A stretch of DNA of 34,110 nt from Rhodospirillales bacterium (lineage in GTDB: Bacteria; Pseudomonadota; Alphaproteobacteria; Rhodospirillales; 2-12-FULL-67-15), in contig VGZQ01000031.1 in NCBI GenBank assembly GCA_016872535.1, forward strand, positions 1-34,110, given 5' to 3'. The first letter of the stretch is position 1. Every line of letters begins with the position of its first letter. The notes under the pieces are model-generated. The model was not told the origin of the DNA, searched no databases, and saw only the letters and a list, made by a program, of their open reading frames with translations. Made by a program: the position numbers and the translations under genes. Shown here one piece after another: positions 1 through 5,686 of the stretch.

Positions 1-105
1 GACGACCCGACGGTCGTCAACCCGGCGCGCGCCGCGCCGCCCCTTCGGCAAATACCGCCTGATCCGCGCCCATTCCTTGTCGTTCAGCCAGTAAAGATGC
101 GCCAT
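1..105 (-). CDS. IS5-family transposase, N-terminal fragment (partial)
   Basis: Translation from the ATG at 105 gives 35 residues beginning MAHLYWLNDKEWARI and including RRVDDRRVV. This is the typical start of IS427-type IS5 transposases (OrfA or the fused protein), which open with a 'W-L-x-D' stretch followed by R-V-D-D-R-R. The rest of the protein, including its DDE catalytic residues, lies outside the window. It would cut and join DNA at the inverted repeats. Whether the complete copy is active cannot be judged from here. Confidence 0.8.
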   Translation of the reverse strand, partial: MAHLYWLNDKEWARIRRYLPKGRRGARRVDDRRVV

Positions 106-182
106 CCCAGCCTCCGTTCTCCTCGGAGGCTTGAATCACATCTTCGTAGCGTTGAGAATCCCCTAATTGAGTACAGACCCTA
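1..182 (-). mobile_element. IS5-family insertion sequence, 5' end (truncated by window edge)
   Basis: The element reads leftwards out of the window. Its outer terminal inverted repeat lies at 165-182; on the minus strand it begins TAGGGTCTGTACTCAATT. This matches the end of the IS fragment at 33984-34001 (TAGGGTCCGGACTCAATT) at 16 of 18 positions. A transposase N-terminus begins 60 bp inside. The element is inserted in the 3' part of a dCTP-deaminase-like gene. Assignment to the IS5 family (IS427-like group) rests on the transposase N-terminus here and on the C-terminus at the other end of the window. Confidence 0.85.
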
Positions 183-414
183 ATTCAAAATTTTCCCTTT
201 CTTCCGTGTTCCACAGATTAAGCTCGCCGAGAGAACCAAGCCCTTCTGCTACTGAAAGGGTTATCCCCCGGATGTCGGTTCTGTACCGAGTGAACTGTTT
301 TCCGAGACGCAAGTCGATGGAAGCTTCCCCCCATTGACTCTCTTCAAGCTCGGGTGAGAAGAGAACTTTTTTGGCTTTTACTACTTTTCGAAGGTCTTTT
401 TGCGAGAGTATCAT
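163..414 (-). pseudogene. dCTP deaminase-like gene, truncated by IS insertion
   Basis: The reading frame starts MILSQKDLRKVV and continues with SIDLRLGKQF. This is the N-terminal signature of the dCTP deaminase/dUTPase-fold family, where members start MILSDRDI and carry a V/IDLRLG strand. Family proteins are usually 170-200 residues. Here the homologous part is about 77 residues and the frame then runs into the IS end at 182, adding a few IS-encoded residues before the stop. The catalytic region is absent, so the product should be inactive. Its ATG overlaps the stop of the upstream 94-residue gene (ATGA, 411-414), so the two were co-transcribed and probably co-translated. Base composition is markedly AT-richer than the rest of the window. 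Family members make dUMP precursors, and some act in antiphage nucleotide depletion. The defence role is only a guess here. Confidence 0.6.
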
Positions 415-695
415 CCAGTCGCCTTGAGAAAATGGGTAGACCGGGGTAAATCGGCTACCCCCGTGGTCGTGAAAAACGACCCAAATAATTTAACCGTGAG
501 TTTTTCATCGGTAATTTTTTTCACTTCAGCCATTAGATATTGGTTGTTGTCCTTCTTTACGACAAAATTTTCTCTCGCAAACCCAGAAATGGGCCCTCCG
601 TCGGTTATCACCGTCACCAACATTTCCCCTGGAAAGGCGCCAGCCTTCACTTCGGTTGGAACAAGAACTTTCTCTCCAGGAGTTGTTTTCGACAT
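411..695 (-). CDS. Small protein of unknown function, partner of the dCTP-deaminase-like gene
   Basis: The product is a 94-residue soluble protein with no signal peptide or membrane segment. It is rich in beta-prone stretches (KVLVPTEVKAG, GEMLVTVITDGGPISGF, QYLMAEVKKITDEKLTVKLFG), which suggests a small SH3- or OB-like barrel, but I do not recognise the family. The gene starts at the ATG at 695 and its TGA overlaps the start of the truncated dCTP-deaminase-like gene, so the two form a tight two-gene operon. It is divergent from the ribbon-helix-helix-like gene at 848, and the 152-bp gap between them holds a palindromic operator. The low GC content compared with the neighbouring oxidase operon suggests acquisition by transfer. 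Confidence 0.6.
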   Translation of the reverse strand: MSKTTPGEKVLVPTEVKAGAFPGEMLVTVITDGGPISGFARENFVVKKDNNQYLMAEVKKITDEKLTVKLFGSFFTTTGVADLPRSTHFLKATG

Positions 696-799
696 GGGGC
701 GACTATCCTGTGAAACGGATGGGTGGATTGGGGATTTTGTTTTGTCCCCTTGTTGAGATTACAAAATTAACTATTATCGAATCGTTCGTCAATCAAAAA

Positions 800-823
800 G
801 TACGTTATGGTACGTTAACGTAC
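800..823. promoter_or_regulatory. Palindromic operator with three TACGTTA half-sites
   Basis: Three copies of TACGTTA lie at 801-807, 811-817 and, inverted, 816-822. The last two form the perfect 14-bp palindrome GTACGTTAACGTAC (810-823). The two direct half-sites are 10 bp apart, one helical turn. The array sits 25-48 bp upstream of the ATG of the ribbon-helix-helix-like gene at 848 and in the gap between two divergent transcripts. This arrangement is typical of autoregulatory RHH operators. Binding by the 848-1090 product is inferred. Confidence 0.5.
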
Positions 824-847
824 CTTTAAACTGGGAATGCAGAACGA

Positions 848-1090
848 ATGCCAAAACCCTCAAAAGGAGCAAGATTTGGACTTGGCGAACCATGGGCTAG
901 CGACTTGGCCGATTTTTGCGCTGCTAATTATCATGCGCCAGAACGAGAAATTATTCGGGAGGCCATTAAGGCCCACATTGATGCGCGCTTAAGTGCTGAA
1001 CCAGAATTGCGGAGGCGTTTTGAAAAAGCTCGAAAGGAGCGCATTGGGGCACGTAGTGACATAGTCAGAATCGTGCCAACTGGGAAATAA
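848..1090 (+). CDS. Ribbon-helix-helix-like small DNA-binding protein (putative)
   Basis: The product has 80 residues and is highly charged. Residues 17-60 contain ASDLADFCAANYHAPEREII followed by REAIKAHIDARL, which matches the helix-turn-helix part of the RHH (CopG/ParD/Arc) fold: a first helix, a short N-x-x-x-E turn, and a second helix with I-x-E-A-I. The C-terminal third is Arg/Lys-rich (RRRFEKARKERIG). Small RHH proteins act as antitoxins or as repressors of nearby operons. No toxin partner is visible next to it, so a regulator of the divergent 695-163 operon and of itself is the simplest reading. GC content is low compared with the flanking core genes. The ATG at 848 has only a weak ribosome binding site. 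Confidence 0.5.
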   Translation: MPKPSKGARFGLGEPWASDLADFCAANYHAPEREIIREAIKAHIDARLSAEPELRRRFEKARKERIGARSDIVRIVPTGK

Positions 1091-1146
1091 GAAACCCACT
1101 CGATTACGCCACCCTCATTCGGGGGCAGTGTTTTCGTTGGATCGGA

Positions 1147-1332
1147 TCAATCTCGTCGGAATCGCTCCGCGCGCCACACCGCGCCCGCGAGCAGCGCGAA
1201 GATACCGGCGCCCGATCCCCACAGCATCGCGCTGCCCGGCATGTGCGCGAGCATCGGCACCGTGGCGTAAAGCACCGCCATCACCGCCCAAACCAGGGCG
1301 ACAAGGCCGATCAGCCAAACGTCGAGGGTCAT
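1147..1332 (-). CDS. Small two-helix membrane protein of the oxidase operon
   Basis: The product is a 61-residue protein starting MTLDVWLIGLVALVWAVMAV. It has two predicted membrane helices (about residues 5-23 and 34-53) and a basic C-terminus (WRAERFRRD). The ATG at 1332 lies 13 bp after the stop of the oxidase subunit I gene and follows a clear GGAG-type ribosome binding site, so it is the last gene of that operon. B-type (ba3) oxidases carry a very short third subunit (IIa), and a similar accessory role is likely, although IIa itself has a single helix. No sequence family was recognised. Confidence 0.6.
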   Translation of the reverse strand: MTLDVWLIGLVALVWAVMAVLYATVPMLAHMPGSAMLWGSGAGIFALLAGAVWRAERFRRD

Positions 1333-1345
1333 GACATTTTCTCCG

Positions 1346-3001
1346 TCAATGTCCGCCGCCGCCGATGGCGACGACCGGAAGCGCCCGCAGCAGGTTGAAA
1401 GCGAGCGCGGTGAACGCGTACATGGCCGCGAGCAGGACCAGTACCGCCAGCGGCCCGACCCAGGCGCGCTCCGCCGCGATCGCTTCGCCACCTCCCCAAT
1501 CGACGACCGGCACGTCCGCGCCCGCACGGGCACGTCGCAACAATGACGCCGCGACGATGGCGACGTAGGCGATCATCGCCGCGCCCATGATCGCGGCGCC
1601 GGTGCCGACGCCCGCCATCAGCGCCGACCACACGGGCGGCGCGAGCCCGTCGTAGGCAACCGATAAAGTGCGCCGGGGCACGCCCAGATAGCCGGCGGCG
1701 ATGCCGGCCGCGCCGAAGATCGCAAGACCGAAGGTGGCGAGCCACGGAAGCCGCGCCAACCAAGCGGGCGCGGACAGTTCCCTTCCGGTCAGCGCCGGCA
1801 ACGCGACGACGAAACCGGCGAGAAACGTGAGCGTCACGGTACCGAGGGTCAGGAAATGGAAATAACCGGGAATCATGAAGGTATCGCTCAAGAGCGGCGC
1901 CAGCTTTTCCTGGATCAGCACGAAGGAAAAGGCGCCGCCGAGGGCGAGGTTCACCACCGCGGCGCCGATCGCCGCCATCGCCGGATGGCGCCAGGGCAAC
2001 CGGCCGATCCAGCCGAACAGTCCGCGAGCCCCTGCCTGACGGGCATTCAATTCGAGCGAGGAAACCAGCACCAGGAACACCAGCACGGTCGGCACGCCGA
2101 TAAACAGCGACAGCAGCGAGCCCGCCGTCCGCACCGCACCCGGCAGGTCGGGCTCGAGGAACATGTGGTAGAGCGAGGTCGGCGGGACGAAAATCAGATA
2201 GGCGGCGAACGCGACCTTGGAAAATGTCGCCCCGAACGCGGACCCGACGCCGGTGAGATGCCGCACCAGGGCATACCACACCACCACCGTCGCGAGCAGC
2301 GGCAGATAGTGCATGTTGTGGAACAAGAGGTGCCATCCGGTCGAATAGTCGGCGGGCGGCCCCGCCAATCCCAGGCTCCAAAGCAGGGCGGGCAGAAACG
2401 CGTTGAACGCGGCGACGGCACTGACCATCAAAAGCCCCGCCCAGGCGACGGCAGCAAACGCGACCGTCGGCCATTCGCCGCCGCCTTCGCGCTTGGAACG
2501 CAGCGCGGTCGCGATGGCGGCCCAGGCGGCGAGGAACAATCCGGCGGCGAGCAGCAGATAGCCGGCATGCACGGCGGCGACGGCGGGCGATGGGTCCATG
2601 GCGAGCTCGGGCGGCGCGTCGTAAAGCAGGGGCGGGCCGAAGCCCGCGCCAACCTCGCTCAAGACGAACCCCAGAATCGCCGCCCCGGCACCGAGCCAGG
2701 CGGCGGGGCGCGCGGCGATGCGGCTTTCGCCGTCGACATATCCGGCGGTCAAGGCGAGCAGAAGGAAGATTTGGGCGAACGACAGCCAGTAAAAAAACGC
2801 GTCCACCCCATGCAGGGTCATCAAGCGATAACCGGCCTCGTCGTCGAGGCCGGGGAAAAAGCCGCCGCGCGCGAGGCCGGTCGCCAGGCCGAACGCAAGA
2901 CCGAGCAGCAGCGCGAGCAGCGCGACAGCCGCGAAAACCGAGAGAAGCGCCTTGTCGGCGGAAGGCAACGCGGCGAGGCGACGGACGAAGGGATCGGTCA
3001 T
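1346..3001 (-). CDS. Heme-copper oxidase superfamily subunit I, divergent B-type (ba3-like)
   Basis: This 551-residue polytopic membrane protein has 12-14 predicted helices. It aligns by eye with ba3-type cytochrome c oxidase subunit I: LHGVDAFFYW (His64, low-spin heme ligand), HNMHY (His228 and Tyr232, equivalent to the cross-linked CuB His-Tyr pair of ba3), a segment GLFGWIGRLPW nearly identical to the Thermus protein, and PGYFHF (His382, second low-spin heme ligand). Two key ligands are changed. The usual HH pair of CuB reads Tyr278-His279 (SLYHMF), and the His that binds the high-spin heme iron in GHFH is Tyr380 (GYFH). The protein therefore keeps the low-spin heme site but may not have a normal oxygen-reducing centre. 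It is translated from an ATG with a strong GAGGAG site, 10 bp after the CuA subunit gene. The fold and family are clear; the reaction is uncertain. Confidence 0.8.
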   Translation of the reverse strand: MTDPFVRRLAALPSADKALLSVFAAVALLALLLGLAFGLATGLARGGFFPGLDDEAGYRLMTLHGVDAFFYWLSFAQIFLLLALTAGYVDGESRIAARPAAWLGAGAAILGFVLSEVGAGFGPPLLYDAPPELAMDPSPAVAAVHAGYLLLAAGLFLAAWAAIATALRSKREGGGEWPTVAFAAVAWAGLLMVSAVAAFNAFLPALLWSLGLAGPPADYSTGWHLLFHNMHYLPLLATVVVWYALVRHLTGVGSAFGATFSKVAFAAYLIFVPPTSLYHMFLEPDLPGAVRTAGSLLSLFIGVPTVLVFLVLVSSLELNARQAGARGLFGWIGRLPWRHPAMAAIGAAVVNLALGGAFSFVLIQEKLAPLLSDTFMIPGYFHFLTLGTVTLTFLAGFVVALPALTGRELSAPAWLARLPWLATFGLAIFGAAGIAAGYLGVPRRTLSVAYDGLAPPVWSALMAGVGTGAAIMGAAMIAYVAIVAASLLRRARAGADVPVVDWGGGEAIAAERAWVGPLAVLVLLAAMYAFTALAFNLLRALPVVAIGGGGH

Positions 3002-3011
3002 GGCGTTCTCC

Positions 3012-3620
3012 TCAGACCACGATCAGCCGGCTTTGCATGCGGGCGTGACCCGGGCCGCAATAGACCGTGCAATAGACGAGGTAATCGCCGGGCCGGGTGA
3101 AAGTCGTCGCCTGCTCGACGAGAGTGTTGGCGCGCAGGCGCACGATCCGGCTGCCGGGCCCGAGCCGGATGGCCGCGCCGTGGGACACGTCGACCGCCAT
3201 CATGCGCAGGCGATAAGACCGGTTCGCTTCGAGCCGGAGCGTATCCGGCGTGAAACCCCACTGGTAGGCCATCAGGTAAATGTCTTCGGCTTCGTCGGAG
3301 GCCTGGTGCGTTGCGCCGTGATGGGCGTGAGCGGCAGGTTCGTTCGCGGTTTGCCCGTGGCGGGCGGCGAAATCTTCCGCCAGGCGGCGGAATTCGTCGG
3401 GCGTGAGCCGGCTCGTCGCGCCGTGCCCGCCGCCATGACCGTCGGCGGGCGTGATGGCATCGCCGTGGGCGTCGCCGCCATGCCCCCCATGGTCGCCGCG
3501 CCCGAACGACGGCAACGGCGCGGCGCCGTATCCGGCCCACACGCCGTACAACCCGACGATGCCGAACCCGCACGCGGCGATGAATCCGCGCCGGGTAGTG
3601 AAATGGGATTTCGCGCTCAT
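3012..3620 (-). CDS. CuA-type cytochrome oxidase subunit II with Tat-like signal and His-rich linker
   Basis: The product has 202 residues. The N-terminus TTRRGFIAACGFGIVGLYGV looks like a twin-arginine signal/anchor (T-R-R-G-F followed by a hydrophobic helix). Residues 41-67 and 97-105 are very rich in His and Gly (DHGGHGGDAHGD, DGHGGGHG, AHAHHGATH), suggesting metal binding. The cupredoxin domain follows. All CuA ligands are present: His147 (DVSHG), then Cys184, Cys188, His192 and Met195 in CTVYCGPGHARM. It should accept electrons from a periplasmic donor and pass them to the low-spin heme of the subunit I encoded just downstream. It has a good GGAG ribosome binding site. A Tat-type leader and a His-rich insert are unusual for an oxidase subunit II. 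Confidence 0.8.
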   Translation of the reverse strand: MSAKSHFTTRRGFIAACGFGIVGLYGVWAGYGAAPLPSFGRGDHGGHGGDAHGDAITPADGHGGGHGATSRLTPDEFRRLAEDFAARHGQTANEPAAHAHHGATHQASDEAEDIYLMAYQWGFTPDTLRLEANRSYRLRMMAVDVSHGAAIRLGPGSRIVRLRANTLVEQATTFTRPGDYLVYCTVYCGPGHARMQSRLIVV

Positions 3621-3688
3621 GTCGACACTCCTTCAAGCGTGACCGTCGTTCGCGGCAAGGATGCCGCGACGAAACACTATCGGACGAG

Positions 3689-4030
3689 CTAGAAGGGTGC
3701 GCGCGGCGGCCAGGGATCGGGCGGGATGTCGAGCCCGACCAACAGGGTCATGCCCGCCGCGGAATGGATGGACGCGGACCGATCCGCAACCTTGGTGCCC
3801 GCCACAACCGTTTGCAGGTCGCACGCGCCCGAAACGGCGCACGAAACGTGGGCGCCGATTCCATGATGCGGCGAAACGGGGTCGTCGCTCCGGTCCGCAT
3901 CCTCGCCGGCGTTGGCGGAACAATGGTGAGCGGAACCGACCGCCAATTCCGGGGCGGCCATCGCCGCCGGATGAAGAATGGGCGCCAGCAGGAGCGCCAG
4001 CGCCAAAAAAATGCGGCCCACGCGCGTCAT
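3689..4030 (-). CDS. Small exported Cys/His-containing protein upstream of the oxidase genes
   Basis: The product has 113 residues. It begins with a clear signal peptide (MTRVGRIFLALALLLAPILH, probably cleaved after AAMA). The mature part carries His and Cys residues in SAHHCSANAG, SPHHGIG and CAVSGACD, and ends in a hydrophobic stretch followed by PPDPWPPRAPF. This layout resembles small exported DUF2946-like proteins often found beside copper-handling genes. It lies 68 bp upstream of the CuA subunit gene on the same strand and is probably the first gene of the oxidase operon, perhaps with a copper-delivery role. An alternative in-frame ATG exists at 4057, but the signal peptide fits the start at 4030. 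Confidence 0.55.
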   Translation of the reverse strand: MTRVGRIFLALALLLAPILHPAAMAAPELAVGSAHHCSANAGEDADRSDDPVSPHHGIGAHVSCAVSGACDLQTVVAGTKVADRSASIHSAAGMTLLVGLDIPPDPWPPRAPF

Positions 4031-4077
4031 GCACGAAGCATCCGGCACGCGGCCCATCGTGTCAACCCAGCGCCGCC

Positions 4078-5052
4078 CTAGGGAATTAAGATCGTCGACC
4101 CGGTGGTCTTGCGCGATTCGAGATCGGCGTGCGCGCGCGCCGCGTCCTTCAGCGCGTATTCCTGGTCGATGCGGATTTTCACCTTGCCCGATTTGACGAC
4201 CTTGAACAGATCGTTCGCCGTCGCGAGCAGATCCTTGCGGGTCGCGACGTGGGTGAAAAGAGTCGGCCGGGTGAGGTAGAGCGAACCCTTGGCGGCGAGA
4301 ATGCCGACCGGCACCGGATCGACCACGCCGGAGGCGTTGCCGAAAGTGGCCATCACGCCGCGCGGCGAGAGGCAATCGAGGGATTTCATGAACACCGCCT
4401 TGCCGACGCCGTCGTAGACCGCCGGCACGCCCTTGCCCTTGGTGATCTTCTTCACCGCCTCGAGGAAATCCTCCTCGGTGTAGACGACCGGCCAGGTGCA
4501 GCCGTGCTTCTTGGCGAGCGCGGCCTTTTCCTTGGTGCCTACGGTGCCGATGGTCTTAACCCCGAGCGCCTTCAGCCATTGGCAGAGAATCAAGCCGACG
4601 CCCCCGGCGGCGGCGTGCACCAGCACGGTTTTGCCTTTCTTGGCGGGGTAGGTCTGTTTGATCAGGTAACGCGCGGTCATGCCCTTCAGCATCATCGCCG
4701 CCGCGGTGCGGTCCGAAATGCCGGCGGGGATTTTCACCACCCGATCGGCGGGCATCAGGCGCTCTTCCGCATACGATCCGACCGGCGGGCTCGCGTAGGC
4801 GACGCGATCGCCCTTCTTGAATTCCTTCACGCCCTTGCCGACGGCGGTGACCACGCCCGCCCCTTCCGAACCGACGCCGGACGGCAGCGGCAGCGGGTAG
4901 ACGCCGCTCCGGTGATAGGTGTCGAGGTAGTTGAGGCCGATCGCCGTGTGGCGGATGCGGATTTGGCCGGGGCCGGGTTCGCCCACCTCGACGTCCTCCC
5001 ACTTCAGGACTTCGGGTCCGCCGGTCTGGTGGAAGCGGATGGCTTTGGTCAT
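4078..5052 (-). CDS. qor: NAD(P)H:quinone oxidoreductase (zeta-crystallin type)
   Basis: The product has 324 residues, the normal length for this zinc-free medium-chain dehydrogenase/reductase family. It has the GroES-like N-terminal half (IRIRHTAIGLNYLDTYHRSG, then PLPSGVGSEGAGVV) and the Rossmann nucleotide-binding motif HAAAGGVGLILCQW near residue 150, the signature of quinone oxidoreductases. It reduces quinones by one electron using NADPH and acts in the cytosol. No structural or catalytic zinc Cys cluster is present, as expected. It lies 42 bp downstream of ogt on the same strand and may share its transcript. Confidence 0.9.
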   Translation of the reverse strand: MTKAIRFHQTGGPEVLKWEDVEVGEPGPGQIRIRHTAIGLNYLDTYHRSGVYPLPLPSGVGSEGAGVVTAVGKGVKEFKKGDRVAYASPPVGSYAEERLMPADRVVKIPAGISDRTAAAMMLKGMTARYLIKQTYPAKKGKTVLVHAAAGGVGLILCQWLKALGVKTIGTVGTKEKAALAKKHGCTWPVVYTEEDFLEAVKKITKGKGVPAVYDGVGKAVFMKSLDCLSPRGVMATFGNASGVVDPVPVGILAAKGSLYLTRPTLFTHVATRKDLLATANDLFKVVKSGKVKIRIDQEYALKDAARAHADLESRKTTGSTILIP

Positions 5053-5094
5053 GGACGTTTTCTCCCTGGAGGTTCGTTTACGCGGTTGACGGGA

Positions 5095-5676
5095 TCATTG
5101 CGCTGGCAAACCTTCCTGGGCAAGCAGGAAACGCTTGGTCGCCACGCCGCCCGCGCCGGAATAGCCGCCGAGACCGCCATTGGCGCCCAACACCCGGTGG
5201 CACGGGATCAAAATCGGGATCGGGTTGGCCCCGCAGGCACCGCCGACGGCGCGGGGCGCGGAGCCCAATTTTTTGGCGATCGCGCCGTACGTTTCGACCT
5301 TGCCGTACGGAATAGCGGCAAGCCGCGCCCAGACCTTCCGCTGAAAAGGCGTGCCGGCGGGCCTGAACCGCAGATCGAATTTTTTGCGCCTTCCGTCGAA
5401 ATATTCCTGCAGTTGCCGCGCCGCGCGCTCGAGCAAGACCGAAGGCTTGATATCCGGCTTACCAGCGCGCCCCGGTAGGGGCGCATTATGTGACGCGCGC
5501 GTCATGCCGATAGGCATGCCTTCGCATGACGATTCGCCCGCGCGCCCCGGTAGGGGCGCATTATGTGATGCGCGCGGGGATTCGCCCGCGCGCCCGAACT
5601 CCAGCGCGACGATGGCGCCCTTCTCCTCGAAGATCGTCAGGTCGCCAACGGGCGAGGACACGACGAGATAACCCAT
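5095..5676 (-). CDS. ogt: Methylated-DNA-[protein]-cysteine S-methyltransferase with inserted palindromic repeats
   Basis: The product has 193 residues against the usual 150-170. It repairs O6-alkylguanine by moving the alkyl group onto its own cysteine. The active site is PCHRVLGANG near residue 160, preceded by the DNA-binding helix (VETYGAIAKKLGSAPRAVGG) and followed by GGYSGAGGVATKRFLL. Residues 28-70 are foreign to the family: two copies of the window's palindromic repeat, in reverse orientation to the gene, read as [16 protein letters not shown]. They lie between the N-terminal strand VALEFG and the helix LLERAARQLQEYF, a surface-loop position. Both copies are multiples of three long, so the frame is kept and the catalytic domain is intact. 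The gene sits 10 bp after the antiporter gene. Confidence 0.9.
   Translation of the reverse strand: MGYLVVSSPVGDLTIFEEKGAIVALEFGRAGESPRASHNAPLPGRAGESSCEGMPIGMTRASHNAPLPGRAGKPDIKPSVLLERAARQLQEYFDGRRKKFDLRFRPAGTPFQRKVWARLAAIPYGKVETYGAIAKKLGSAPRAVGGACGANPIPILIPCHRVLGANGGLGGYSGAGGVATKRFLLAQEGLPAQ
5465..5546 (+). repeat. Palindromic coding repeat, copy A1 (75-bp unit with nested insert)
   Basis: The unit begins GCGCGCCCCGGTAGGGGCGC, a 7-bp stem with a four-base loop. It continues into the second stem arm, which is interrupted by an extra segment at about 5501-5530 bounded by GTCATGC and GCATGAC. The distance to the start of the next copy is 75 bp (48 plus 27). It lies inside ogt, antisense to the gene, and keeps the frame open. 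Confidence 0.85.
5540..5595 (+). repeat. Palindromic coding repeat, copy A2 (48-bp unit)
   Basis: The unit runs from the GCGCGCC at 5540 to the next GCGCGCC at 5588. It has a first hairpin GCGCCCC-GGTA-GGGGCGC, a spacer, and a second hairpin GCGCGCGGG-(6 nt)-CCCGCGCGC. It shares its left GCGCGCC with copy A1, so the two form a tandem array in ogt. Confidence 0.9.
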
Positions 5677-5686
5677 GTCCGGAAAT

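Noticed and set aside
4129-5478. A long plus-strand frame across qor and ogt
   Set aside because: It is antisense to two genes with diagnostic motifs, and long shadow frames are common at this GC content.
5465-5595. The spaced repeats as a CRISPR array
   Set aside because: The copies are joined directly through shared boundary repeats with no unique spacers, occur singly at other loci, and lie in frame within genes.
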